A stretch of 10,111 nucleotides of DNA from an uncultured Erysipelotrichaceae bacterium (GCA_902766675.1 CACXEN010000125.1:1-10111), one strand, 5' to 3'; positions 1-7,597 are shown, counted from the stretch's first letter. Numbers and translations: made by a program. Notes: a model not told the origin generated them from the letters alone.

Positions 1-260
1 AGTATCAAGAAGATAAACAAACCAAATCCTACAGCATAAGCTAAACCGATTAAGAATGATGCTTTTAGTGCTCCCAAGATATACCATTTTCTTTCTTCGC
101 TTGTAAGAAGGTCTTCTTGGACTGTATTTGGTTGTGAATTTTCTTGTGGAGTATAGGTTGGACTTTTTACAGAAAAGAGATTCTTTTTTGTAATGCCACT
201 CATATCCGCCACAACAACTTCATCTTCTTCTTGTACAATATCTTCTTTATTGTTCATCAT
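1..260 (-). CDS. Unrecognised membrane protein, N-terminal part (runs off the window)
   Basis: An open frame begins with two adjacent ATG codons (258-260 and 255-257) and stays open to the window edge, giving 86 visible residues. The start lies inside the last codons of oppF (14-nt overlap). No clear Shine-Dalgarno sequence precedes it, so translation is probably coupled to oppF. The first 58 or so residues are polar, with an acidic stretch at 7-14 (DIVQEEDE) and a Pro/Gln/Asn-rich part around 34-46. From W59 (WYILGALKAS...) to the edge the chain is hydrophobic, fitting one membrane helix, or the first of a hairpin, with the N-terminus probably in the cytoplasm. I do not recognise the family. 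As the last visible gene of the opp operon it could be an accessory membrane component or simply a co-transcribed neighbour; only the sequence beyond the edge can tell. Confidence 0.7.
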   Translation of the reverse strand, partial: MMNNKEDIVQEEDEVVVADMSGITKKNLFSVKSPTYTPQENSQPNTVQEDLLTSEERKWYILGALKASFLIGLAYAVGFGLFIFLI

Positions 261-1284
261 ATAAATGACATACAACGAAGTGATCTTTTTCAACTTCTTT
301 CATCACTGGTGCTTTATTCTTACAGCATTCCATGCATTCTGAACAACGTGTATGGAATTTACATCCACTAGGTGGATTAGCTGGAGATGGAATTGTACCT
401 TCTAAAACGATACGATTCATCTTAGCATCAGGATCTGGTACAGGTACTGCAGATAATAATGCTTTTGTGTAAGGATGTAATGGGTTGTTGAAGATTCTAT
501 CTGTTGGCCCATATTCTACAAGATTACCTAAATACATTACACCTACTGTATCTGATATATGTTCTACAACTGATAAGTCATGTGAAATGAACAAATATGT
601 TAAGTTGTGTTTTTCTTGTAAGTCATTTAACAAGTTAATAATCTGCGCTTGAATGGAAACGTCTAGTGCAGATACTGGTTCATCACATACAACAAATTCT
701 GGATTTAGTGCTAATGCACGCGCAATACAGATACGTTGTCTTTGTCCACCAGAGAATTCATGTGGGTAACGATCCTTTTGGAATGGTTGTAAACCACATT
801 CATCCATGATTTTATCAATATAATCATCATATTCTTCTTTTGGGACAATGTTGTGTTCACGTACTGCTTCACCAATGATTTCACCAATTGGCATTCTTGG
901 TTGTAAAGAAGAGAATGGATCTTGGAAAATGATTTGCATTTCCGTTCTTTTTTTTCTCATCTCTTTATTACTGAAGTCATATACTTCTTGACCATTGAAG
1001 AGTACTTGACCACCTGTTTTTTCACCAGCAAGTCTTAGAATTGTTCTACCTGTTGTTGTTTTACCACAACCAGATTCACCAACAAGACCCATTGTAGTAC
1101 CACGTTTAATGTTAAATGTGACACCATCTACTGCTTTTACATAACCAACTGTTTGTTGTAACATACCATCTTTGATTGGGAAATATTTTTTCAAATTATT
1201 TACCATCAAGATATATTGGTCATCATATTCTACCGGAGTATAAGTATCATCGATTGTTAAATCAACTTTATTATTTTCTGACAT
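247..1284 (-). CDS. oppF: Oligopeptide ABC transporter ATP-binding protein OppF
   Basis: One of the two cytoplasmic ATPases that power peptide import with OppD and the OppB/OppC channel. The 345-residue protein, a normal length, has every ABC motif: Walker A GESGCGKT (69-76), Q-loop Q121, signature SGGQ (178-181), Walker B FVVCDEP (197-203), D-loop SALD (205-208) and switch histidine H235. The C-terminal oligopeptide/dipeptide-transporter domain starts around NPLHPYT (267-273). It carries cysteines C308, C314, C317, C321 and C339 in the pattern C-x5-C-x2-C-x3-C-x17-C, plus an extra C320. The same spacing occurs in OppD and fits the [4Fe-4S] site reported for Opp/Dpp ATPases. The start ATG overlaps the oppD stop by one base (TAATG), and a GGGGGAGG ribosome site lies inside the oppD end, which indicates translational coupling. 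Opp cannot be separated from Dpp or App by sequence alone, so the substrate class is inferred. Confidence 0.95.
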   Translation of the reverse strand: MSENNKVDLTIDDTYTPVEYDDQYILMVNNLKKYFPIKDGMLQQTVGYVKAVDGVTFNIKRGTTMGLVGESGCGKTTTGRTILRLAGEKTGGQVLFNGQEVYDFSNKEMRKKRTEMQIIFQDPFSSLQPRMPIGEIIGEAVREHNIVPKEEYDDYIDKIMDECGLQPFQKDRYPHEFSGGQRQRICIARALALNPEFVVCDEPVSALDVSIQAQIINLLNDLQEKHNLTYLFISHDLSVVEHISDTVGVMYLGNLVEYGPTDRIFNNPLHPYTKALLSAVPVPDPDAKMNRIVLEGTIPSPANPPSGCKFHTRCSECMECCKNKAPVMKEVEKDHFVVCHLYDEQ

Positions 1285-2465
1285 TACTCATCCTCCCCCT
1301 TTTCTTTTCTATCGTTATAATCTACTTCACCTTCATCATAGTATCTATAACAAACAACTTTATGGGTGTCGCTTAAGCTAACCATGTGTGGATATTCTCC
1401 ATTACATTTTTCAATGCACTTTTCACAACGATCCTTAAAATAACAATAGTTAGGCATGTTAATTGGATTTGGAACTTTACCAGGGATAGAATATAGTTTA
1501 TCTACTTTCTTACCAACAACTGGTTTTGATTCCATTAGGCCAATTGTATATGGGTGTGCAGGATGATGGAAAATATCATCTGCTGTACCTTTTTCTACAA
1601 CACGGCCTGAATACATAACAACGACATAATCTGCCATTTCCGCAATAACACCTAAGTCATGTGTAATAAACATGATAGATGAATTAATTTTATCTTTTAG
1701 GTTACGTAAGATATCTAGAATCTGAGCTTGGATTGTTACATCAAGTGCTGTTGTAGGTTCATCCGCAATAATTACTTGTGGATTACATGCAAGTGCCATC
1801 GCAATCATGACACGTTGACGCATACCACCAGATAGTTCATGTGGATACATTTCATATACACCTTCACTATTTGCGATACCTACTAACTCTAGCATCTCAA
1901 TTGTACGTGCTTTTACTTCTCCTTCTGTTTTCCCTTCACCATCATGAAGTTCAATAACTTCATTGATTTGATCACCAATTTTAAATACAGGGTTTAATGC
2001 TGTCATTGGCTCTTGGAAAATCATAGATACATAGTTACCACGTAAGTGTTGCATTACTTCATCTGGTGCTTTAGTAACATCATATGCTTTATCCCCTAAG
2101 TTCAAACGGATTTGTCCATCCACTGTTTGACCTTGTGGTCTTTGTAATAGACGCATGAAGGATAAGCTAGTTACTGATTTACCACAACCAGATTCACCAA
2201 CGACACCAACTGTTTTACCTTTTGGTACATCGAAAGATACACCATGCACAGCTTTTACAGTACCTGCATCCGTAAAGAAATATGTATGCAAGTTATCAAA
2301 TTCTACTGCATTGTTTGGATCTCTCATTTCTGTAAGATATTCAGATTCAGGAACATTCTTACGTTTATGTCTCTTTTCATATTCATTTGTGATTTTACGG
2401 TTTTCTCTAGAGATGCGTCTTGATTCACGCGCGGAGAGATAACCATCATTTTTCTTTCTTGCCAT
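1284..2465 (-). CDS. oppD: Oligopeptide ABC transporter ATP-binding protein OppD
   Basis: The second ATPase subunit of the peptide importer, pairing with OppF. Of 393 residues, about 53-393 form a standard OppD: Walker A GESGCGKS (90-97), Q-loop Q151, signature LSGGM (211-215), Walker B VIIADEP (231-237), switch histidine H269, and the C-terminal oligopeptide-transporter domain from HPAHPYT (301-307). Cysteines C341, C347, C350, C354 and C372 have the same C-x5-C-x2-C-x3-C-x17-C spacing as OppF, suggesting an iron-sulphur cluster. The first 50 or so residues are unusual: a strongly basic extension (ARESRRISRENRK at 12-24, KRHKRK at 31-36), whereas the family normally starts close to the first beta strand. 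The ATG is well supported: the ribosome site AGGAGGG overlaps the oppC stop and lies 7 nt before it. The next in-frame ATG, at residue 47 (TEMRDP), has no comparable upstream site that I can see. Confidence 0.95.
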   Translation of the reverse strand: MARKKNDGYLSARESRRISRENRKITNEYEKRHKRKNVPESEYLTEMRDPNNAVEFDNLHTYFFTDAGTVKAVHGVSFDVPKGKTVGVVGESGCGKSVTSLSFMRLLQRPQGQTVDGQIRLNLGDKAYDVTKAPDEVMQHLRGNYVSMIFQEPMTALNPVFKIGDQINEVIELHDGEGKTEGEVKARTIEMLELVGIANSEGVYEMYPHELSGGMRQRVMIAMALACNPQVIIADEPTTALDVTIQAQILDILRNLKDKINSSIMFITHDLGVIAEMADYVVVMYSGRVVEKGTADDIFHHPAHPYTIGLMESKPVVGKKVDKLYSIPGKVPNPINMPNYCYFKDRCEKCIEKCNGEYPHMVSLSDTHKVVCYRYYDEGEVDYNDRKEKGEDE

Positions 2466-2479
2466 AATGCGTGTCCCTC

Positions 2480-4027
2480 CTATCTCTTCATACGTGGGTC
2501 AAATGCGTCACGTAGACCATCACCAACAAGGTTAAATGCTAATACTGTAACTAACAGACAGATACCTGCTGGAATCCAAATGAACCAATAGTTCGTTAAT
2601 ACATATGTATCATTTACGTCATTGATGATATTACCCCAAGATGCAAATGGGAATCTAACACCAAGTCCTAAGAATGATAGTGTTGCTTCTGTGATAATTG
2701 TTCCACCTAGACCCATTGTTACACTAACAATTAATTGTGGAATAACATTTGGAACTAAGTGTTTGAAAATACGACGTGATACTTTTAGACCTGTTGCTTC
2801 TGCTGCTGTCATATATTCTTGTTCACGTAAAGATAATATTTGACCACGCACCATACGAGCAACACCTGGCCATCCTAAGAAACCTAGGATAAGCATCAAA
2901 TAAATCATACGTACTTGTGGATTCACTCTCATCGCATCCATTGCTGCACCGATGATAATGATAATTGGCATACTTGGAATACAATAGAATACATCGACAA
3001 TACGCATAATTAACATATCTACCCATTTTCCAAAGTATCCAGCTAAACCACCAAAGATGACACCTAATACTGTCGCAATCGCTTCAACGATAAATCCAAT
3101 CATTAGCGATACACGACCACCATACATAAGACGAGTCAACATATCCATACCATTTCTATCTGTACCTAACCAGTGTTCTTTGCTAGGTGCAGCATATGTA
3201 TCGAATACTTTTGTCTCTTTCTTTTGTAAGATGGAATACATCTTATTCGCAGCGTCATACTTTAATGTGTATGTAAAGTCGCCATTTTCATCTGAGTAAT
3301 CAAACTCACTCTTATTTGTATCAATTGCTTCAATTAATTTTTCTCTGAAGGCATTTGTTAGTTTTACATCTGAAAGAATTGTATTAATTACATATCTTCC
3401 TACAAGTGCATATTCTTTACCATCTTTTTTGATAGCGCCTTCTGCATCAATTTCATAATTTGAACCATTGAATTCAAATTTCTTTTCTTGATTTGTATAA
3501 GCTTTTAAAATCGCAAAGTGCTCATCGAAATCAACTTTGATTTCTCCATCCGCACCACTAACGATATCCATAAATGCAATACCGATTGTTGTACCATCCA
3601 GTTGAACGCTATAGAAGTTTTCGCCTTCTTTCTTTAGCGTATAATTTGTGCCACGGTATTCAAATTCTGAATTACCTTTTTGCATTGCTAAGAAAGCTTG
3701 GGCTTGTACAACAGATGAGAATTCTTGATTTGGCGCAGTCGCATAACGATATTCGTCATTCACTTTGATTGCCGCAAATTCTTTATTCTGTAGATCTGTT
3801 CGATAGAATAATTGATCTTGCGTATATGGTGAAATCATTCCACCAACAAATGAGAATATAAACATTGCTATTAATGTTATTAATCCCACTACCGCCATAC
3901 GGTTTCTAAAGAATCTCTTCGCAACCAGTGCACCTGGCGATAATACTTTGACACGTCTGTCATCATTCAAGGAATACTGTGGTTCTTCAGGATTATCAGG
4001 CGTGTTATTTTTTAATTCTTCACTCAT
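2480..4027 (-). CDS. oppC: Oligopeptide ABC transporter permease OppC with a large extracytoplasmic insertion
   Basis: A channel-forming membrane subunit, 515 residues against about 300 for typical OppC. Helix 1 is at about 44-66. The family motif HWLGTDRNGMDMLTRLMYGG (285-304) then leads into the permease core, whose cytoplasmic EAA loop spans about 404-427 (G413, H423, P426, N427) and contacts an ATPase. Between helix 1 and the HWLGTD motif, where the family usually has a short loop, there are about 215 residues (68-284). This segment is polar, predicted to lie outside the membrane, and contains three degenerate repeats centred on EFEYRGTNYTL (121-131), KFEFNGSNYEI (183-193) and EFDYSDENGDFTYTL (241-255). 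I chose the start at 4027 rather than an ATG six codons earlier because a perfect AGGAGG lies 6 nt before it; the earlier ATG would overlap oppB. The stop overlaps the oppD ribosome site. Confidence 0.95.
   Translation of the reverse strand: MSEELKNNTPDNPEEPQYSLNDDRRVKVLSPGALVAKRFFRNRMAVVGLITLIAMFIFSFVGGMISPYTQDQLFYRTDLQNKEFAAIKVNDEYRYATAPNQEFSSVVQAQAFLAMQKGNSEFEYRGTNYTLKKEGENFYSVQLDGTTIGIAFMDIVSGADGEIKVDFDEHFAILKAYTNQEKKFEFNGSNYEIDAEGAIKKDGKEYALVGRYVINTILSDVKLTNAFREKLIEAIDTNKSEFDYSDENGDFTYTLKYDAANKMYSILQKKETKVFDTYAAPSKEHWLGTDRNGMDMLTRLMYGGRVSLMIGFIVEAIATVLGVIFGGLAGYFGKWVDMLIMRIVDVFYCIPSMPIIIIIGAAMDAMRVNPQVRMIYLMLILGFLGWPGVARMVRGQILSLREQEYMTAAEATGLKVSRRIFKHLVPNVIPQLIVSVTMGLGGTIITEATLSFLGLGVRFPFASWGNIINDVNDTYVLTNYWFIWIPAGICLLVTVLAFNLVGDGLRDAFDPRMKR
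3218..3697 (-). repeat. Three degenerate protein repeats inside the OppC insertion
   Basis: Within OppC, residues about 111-143, 171-210 and 229-270 follow the same plan. Each has a short helical-looking lead (AFLAMQK, FAILKAY, KLIEAID), then an aromatic strand (FEY, FEF, FDY), a turn containing G or N, a second strand (NYTL, NYEI, FTYTL), and a third strand with aromatic residues (ENFYSVQ, KEYALVG, NKMYSILQ). The match is at protein level only and I see no conserved DNA repeat. Repeats 1 and 2 align best; repeat 3 has a longer turn. The alignment was made by eye, so the boundaries are approximate. Confidence 0.55.
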
Positions 4028-4033
4028 CCTACA

Positions 4034-4039
4034 CCTCCT
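4034..4039 (-). promoter_or_regulatory. Ribosome binding site that fixes the oppC start
   Basis: A perfect AGGAGG (minus strand) lies six bases before the ATG at 4025-4027 and overlaps the oppB TAG stop (4038-4040). It decides against the upstream in-frame ATG at 4043-4045 and suggests that ribosomes finishing oppB re-initiate on oppC. Confidence 0.85.
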
Positions 4040-5024
4040 ATGCAATCCTTACACGTGGGTCAACCACGGCATATAAAATATCTGAAATCAAGTTTCCAAG
4101 TAATGTTAATATAGCCATAAATACAAGATAGAACATAGAGAATGGAATATCTCCATTTACCATTGCATTATAAGATGTATAGCCAATACCAGGAATCATA
4201 TATAGTGTCTCTGTAATTAGCGCACCAGAGAATAAGCCAGGTAGAGATCCACCAATCATAGTAACAAGTGGAATTAGAGTATTACGGAAAGCATGGTGAT
4301 AAATGACCTTCTTTTCGCTTAAACCTTTTGCTCTAGCTGTACGAATATAATCTGCATTTAATACTTCCAACATGTTTGTTCTTGTATAACGCATCAATGA
4401 ACCAACACTAATTACAACTAGTGTCACAATTGGTAGTACTAAGTGATGTGCTTTATCTAAGAATTTACCCATTGGAGATAATAGCTCATAGCTTCTACCT
4501 ACAAGTCCGAATAAGTCAAACCAACCAAGGTGAACAGAGAATACAAGTTTTAATAATGACGCAAAAAAGAATGTTGGTAATGAAATACCAGCAAGCGCCA
4601 ATACAGAAATTGTATAGTCTGTTTTCGAATACTGTTTGGTTGCTGCAATAATTCCCAAAGGAATAGCAATTAACAATTCTAATGTGAATGCAATGAGACC
4701 CATAACGAATGAGAGCCAAACTGTATCATTGAATTTATCAATAACTGGAACTGTATAGTACCAACTATCACCAAATTGACCTGTAAAGAATCTACCTAGC
4801 CAATTAATAAATCCTAAAAATAATCCTTGGTTCATACCATATGTTGCGGACAATTGTTCCATCCACTCCTCAAAACTCTTAGAGTTTGGTTGCATTGATT
4901 TTTGTCTGGCAACATTTTCTATATATGAAGTAGGTAAGGAACGCATTAATACATAGATAATAAATGCAACAAAGAATAATATTATTAACGAAATAATTAA
5001 ACGTTTGACAATATATTTGCGCAT
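4038..5024 (-). CDS. oppB: Oligopeptide ABC transporter permease OppB
   Basis: A channel-forming membrane subunit that pairs with OppC. It has 328 residues, normal for the family, so unlike OppA and OppC it is not enlarged. Helix 1 is at about 8-28 and starts after the basic MRKYIVKRL typical of OppB. An extracytoplasmic loop follows (about 29-100, with FEEWMEQLSATYGMNQ and GQFGDSWYYTVPV, both OppB-like). The BPD_transp_1 core helices come next (about 103-128, 138-165, 195-212, 248-272, 296-318). The EAA loop DYIRTARAKGLSEKKVIYHH (225-244, key G234) docks on an ATPase, and the protein ends in DPRVRIA, the usual OppB tail. A strong AAAGGAGGGG precedes the ATG at normal spacing. The gene lies 128 nt after oppA, separated by a hairpin, and 10 nt before oppC. 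Confidence 0.96.
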   Translation of the reverse strand: MRKYIVKRLIISLIILFFVAFIIYVLMRSLPTSYIENVARQKSMQPNSKSFEEWMEQLSATYGMNQGLFLGFINWLGRFFTGQFGDSWYYTVPVIDKFNDTVWLSFVMGLIAFTLELLIAIPLGIIAATKQYSKTDYTISVLALAGISLPTFFFASLLKLVFSVHLGWFDLFGLVGRSYELLSPMGKFLDKAHHLVLPIVTLVVISVGSLMRYTRTNMLEVLNADYIRTARAKGLSEKKVIYHHAFRNTLIPLVTMIGGSLPGLFSGALITETLYMIPGIGYTSYNAMVNGDIPFSMFYLVFMAILTLLGNLISDILYAVVDPRVRIA

Positions 5025-5089
5025 ACACTTCCCCTCCTTTAATCTACTGTACTGTTTTCATTTATTAGCTATGCATGAATGCATAACAA

Positions 5090-5126
5090 GATAATGCAAG
5101 AGGGCAATTACGCCCTCTTGCTTATC
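5090..5126 (-). terminator. Intercistronic hairpin between oppA and oppB (leaky terminator or mRNA stabiliser)
   Basis: A ten-base perfect stem, GCAAGAGGGC / GCCCTCTTGC, surrounds a six-base loop (5106-5111). A further five pairs (GATAA / TTATC) extend it beyond one bulged base at 5095, giving about 15 pairs. In the direction of transcription it is followed by a moderately U-rich stretch (TTATCTTGTTAT), not a clean U-run. Its place just after the oppA stop and before oppBCDF is where such hairpins allow more binding protein than channel to be made, by partial termination or by protecting the oppA message. That role is inferred; the structure is seen directly. Confidence 0.75.
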
Positions 5127-5152
5127 ATTTTAAATTCAAGAATGACTTGTTA

Positions 5153-7447
5153 CTATCTTAATTCAATATTTTGAATTTCATTCATCCAACCATAGAATGT
5201 TGTGATGTCTGGTGTAATTGTATCTGTATTTACACGTTCAGTACTGAAGATAATAGCATTTTGTCTTTGGTATACAGGAACTTCTGTAGCCCAGTCTACG
5301 ATCTTGTCTAAGCATGCTTTGTATACAGTCTTACGATATGCTTGGTCTGTTGAAGCACGAGCATCCATGATTAATTGGTCAAGTTCTTCATCAGCGATAC
5401 CATACATATAGTTAGATCCACCAGGTTGTTTGCCACCGTTTGCTACGTCAGAATAGTAAACTTGGTATAGATCTGGATCAATTGTTGCACCCCAAGCTGC
5501 ACACCAAATTGGTACTTGGTTAGCTTCTAGAGATGTCCATAGTTCACTAGAGTTAGATAAGTCTTTGATAATTAGGTTAACACCAATCTTTTCAAATGCT
5601 TTCTTAGCTTCTGTTAATAACATGAATGATGGGTGGTCACCTGAACCATCTGCAGGGATCCATGCTTCATATTCAATTGCATAATCCTTACCTGTTCCAT
5701 CGAATCCTTCTGGAGCAGCTGTTACTTTACCATCTGCTACAGTGAAGCCAGCAGCTTCGAAGAATCCTAATGCAGCTTTTAGAGCAGCTTCTTCTTTAGC
5801 AGCATCATCCATATCTGATGTATAGATTTCGTTGCCATCTACGTCTGTTGAGAATGCAACTTTATAATCAGCATCTGTAGATTGTGGAGCAGCCCATGAT
5901 GTATTTGAAATAGGATAGTTAATTACAGCAGCACCTTCACCATAGTAAGAAGATACAGCTACATCACGATATAATGCGAAGATTGTAGCTAAACCTTTAC
6001 GTAGGTTCTTAGAAGCGTCGCTGTCTTTTTCGTTATTAATTCTTACGATATCTGCGTCGATACCTAAGTAACCATAACCTAGGTTATCAACTAGAGATGT
6101 TGTAATCTTATCGCCAGTGATATCAGTACCACCATTCTCATCAGTGATTTGTTGTGCTGTGTCTTTAGAGAATGAAGGGTCTGTAATATCGATAGTACCT
6201 GTTACGATACCATTTAGTTTTTCTTGGTCTGTTGTTTCGATGAAGTTAACATATTTTGTTTTTGGAGCACCTTGATAATAATTTTCGTTTGCTTCAAAGT
6301 TAACTACACCATTTTCGAATTTAACGAATTTGTATGGTCCAGCGCCTAATGGCTTAGTTGTTACTGAACGGATGTGAGATAGATCACCTTTGTCAAATCC
6401 GAATTTGTTGTTATCATAATCGTATTTTTCTTTTTCACCATAGTAGTGTAATGGTGTAATAGAAATACCTAATTGATATAGAGATGGAGCATCAACTTTT
6501 GTTAAATGAATGTCTAATTCATAGTCGTTGACTTTCTTAATACCCTTAATGTTGTCTGCAGAAGCATCTGTTTGAACACCAGTTTGTAAACCATCAGCAG
6601 AATACATTGGGAATAAATCATCAACTGTTGATCCAGCATTTTCTGTACCAATAGCAGCTACGATATCATTTCCATAACCTTCTAGAATTACTTTCGCAAA
6701 ATCTTCAACTGTTGCGCCATCAGCCACTTCGAAGCCCCAGTTACCAGCAGCACCAGTAACGTCGCCTTCTTCGTTGTATCCATTAGCTACACAGTAATCA
6801 ACGATTTCTTGTGCTAATGCTACTGCAGCTTTATCAGATTCTTCCCAGAACTTAGTTTGAGTAGCTTCGTCCCAGTTAGTAAAATCTGTATTGTCTCTAC
6901 CAGCTCCAACTAATAGAGAATATAATGTGCTCATACCAGAACGGTATTCTTCCATACCTTCAATTGGTAATGCGAAGAATGTAGAGCTACCATCATATGT
7001 TGGGTCAGCTAGTGCATACATTGTAAAGATTACGTCATCGATTGTTACAGGTTCGCCATCAGAGAACTTTAAGTCTTCACGTAATTTAATATTTACGTCT
7101 ACAGTTCCGTCAGCGTTTTCTGTACTCTTGATATCAGCAGGTCCATAGTAAGTATATTCTGTTCCGTTATACTCATTTGTTTCACCTTCGATACCGTTGT
7201 AAATTATTTGTCCTAGACGATCAGTTGTTAGCAATCCAATCTGAGTCATTGCATATACGTCTTGGTCATATGCAGTTTCAGAGAAGAATGGTGAGAATTT
7301 ACTGTTGAATGGTGAATAACCAACAACTAGAGGTTTCTCATTGCTTGAACTAGAACCGCCTTCACTACCACCAGCGCAGCCAACTAACATAGTAGCTGAT
7401 AATGCGATAGCTAGGAACTTTGTTATTGTTTTACTTCCTAATTTCAT
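5153..7447 (-). CDS. oppA: Peptide ABC transporter substrate-binding lipoprotein OppA
   Basis: Captures peptides outside the cell and delivers them to OppB/OppC. The N-terminus is a lipoprotein signal: KLGSKTITK, a hydrophobic stretch, then the lipobox LVGC, with C24 as the expected lipid-anchored residue, followed by a Gly/Ser linker (25-37). SBP_bac_5 family features include YSPFNSKFSPFFSETAYDQD (44-63), the LKFSDGEPVTIDDVIFTMYA region (126-145), the GAGPYKF motif (368-374), and a C-terminal lobe ending in the VPVYQRQNAIIFS region (723-735). At 764 residues it is longer than the usual 530-600. Much of the excess lies at about 150-305, between the DDVIFTMYA region and KKVNDYELDIHL; this part is rich in Asp, Glu, Gly and Ala. 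GGAGGG lies just before the ATG. A promoter at 7521-7549 precedes it. The family also binds other solutes, but the adjacent peptidase and OppDF favour peptides. Confidence 0.95.
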   Translation of the reverse strand: MKLGSKTITKFLAIALSATMLVGCAGGSEGGSSSSNEKPLVVGYSPFNSKFSPFFSETAYDQDVYAMTQIGLLTTDRLGQIIYNGIEGETNEYNGTEYTYYGPADIKSTENADGTVDVNIKLREDLKFSDGEPVTIDDVIFTMYALADPTYDGSSTFFALPIEGMEEYRSGMSTLYSLLVGAGRDNTDFTNWDEATQTKFWEESDKAAVALAQEIVDYCVANGYNEEGDVTGAAGNWGFEVADGATVEDFAKVILEGYGNDIVAAIGTENAGSTVDDLFPMYSADGLQTGVQTDASADNIKGIKKVNDYELDIHLTKVDAPSLYQLGISITPLHYYGEKEKYDYDNNKFGFDKGDLSHIRSVTTKPLGAGPYKFVKFENGVVNFEANENYYQGAPKTKYVNFIETTDQEKLNGIVTGTIDITDPSFSKDTAQQITDENGGTDITGDKITTSLVDNLGYGYLGIDADIVRINNEKDSDASKNLRKGLATIFALYRDVAVSSYYGEGAAVINYPISNTSWAAPQSTDADYKVAFSTDVDGNEIYTSDMDDAAKEEAALKAALGFFEAAGFTVADGKVTAAPEGFDGTGKDYAIEYEAWIPADGSGDHPSFMLLTEAKKAFEKIGVNLIIKDLSNSSELWTSLEANQVPIWCAAWGATIDPDLYQVYYSDVANGGKQPGGSNYMYGIADEELDQLIMDARASTDQAYRKTVYKACLDKIVDWATEVPVYQRQNAIIFSTERVNTDTITPDITTFYGWMNEIQNIELR

Positions 7448-7467
7448 TTTTTCCCTCCATTTTTATT

Positions 7468-7511
7468 CAAGCGTCTGTTTTTTTTGCTGAATACATAAAA
7501 AAACCTTGCTT
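7468..7511 (-). promoter_or_regulatory. Possible A/U stem-loop in the oppA leader
   Basis: In the predicted oppA 5' leader, GTTTTTTT (minus strand, 7497-7504) can pair with AAAAAAAC (7477-7484). An outer AAGC / GCTT pair (7508-7511 with 7469-7472) could close the structure. It is almost all A-U and therefore weak. It lies before the ribosome site and does not cover it. No known riboswitch pattern is seen. Confidence 0.25.
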
Positions 7512-7513
7512 AA

Positions 7514-7597
7514 TATGAAAATTTTATTAGCATTCGGAAAAATCGTCAACTATTTCACAGAGTTTTTGCATTATATTTTCAGAACTATGAAAATTTT
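7514..7597 (-). repeat. Pair of 12-bp direct repeats flanking the opp promoter
   Basis: The sequence AAAATTTTCATA (minus strand) occurs at 7514-7525, overlapping the -10 element, and again at 7586-7597, at the stop codon of the upstream gene. The copies are 72 bp apart. They could be operator half-sites for a regulator of peptide uptake, but the DNA is so AT-rich that chance is a real alternative. Confidence 0.25.
7521..7549 (-). promoter_or_regulatory. Sigma-A-type promoter of the opp operon
   Basis: On the minus strand, -35 TTGACG (7544-7549) and -10 TAAAAT (7521-7526) are separated by exactly 17 bases. Each hexamer matches the consensus at five of six positions. The predicted start near 7513 gives a leader of about 65 nt before the oppA ATG. 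It lies in the 137-nt gap after the membrane-protein gene and is the best promoter in the window. Confidence 0.8.

Noticed and set aside
4028..4045. Longer OppC start at the ATG six codons upstream (MHRRCR...)
   Set aside because: A perfect AGGAGG lies between this ATG and the next one and is correctly spaced only for the downstream ATG. The longer start has no ribosome site and would overlap oppB.
5071..5084. Small palindrome ATGCATGAATGCAT before oppB
   Set aside because: A six-base AT-rich palindrome with a two-base centre is too short to call an operator or terminator without further evidence.
7575..7592. Possible terminator after the membrane-protein gene (TTTTCA / TGAAAA arms)
   Set aside because: The stem is only six A-U-rich pairs and no U-run follows on the minus strand, so I do not call a terminator.
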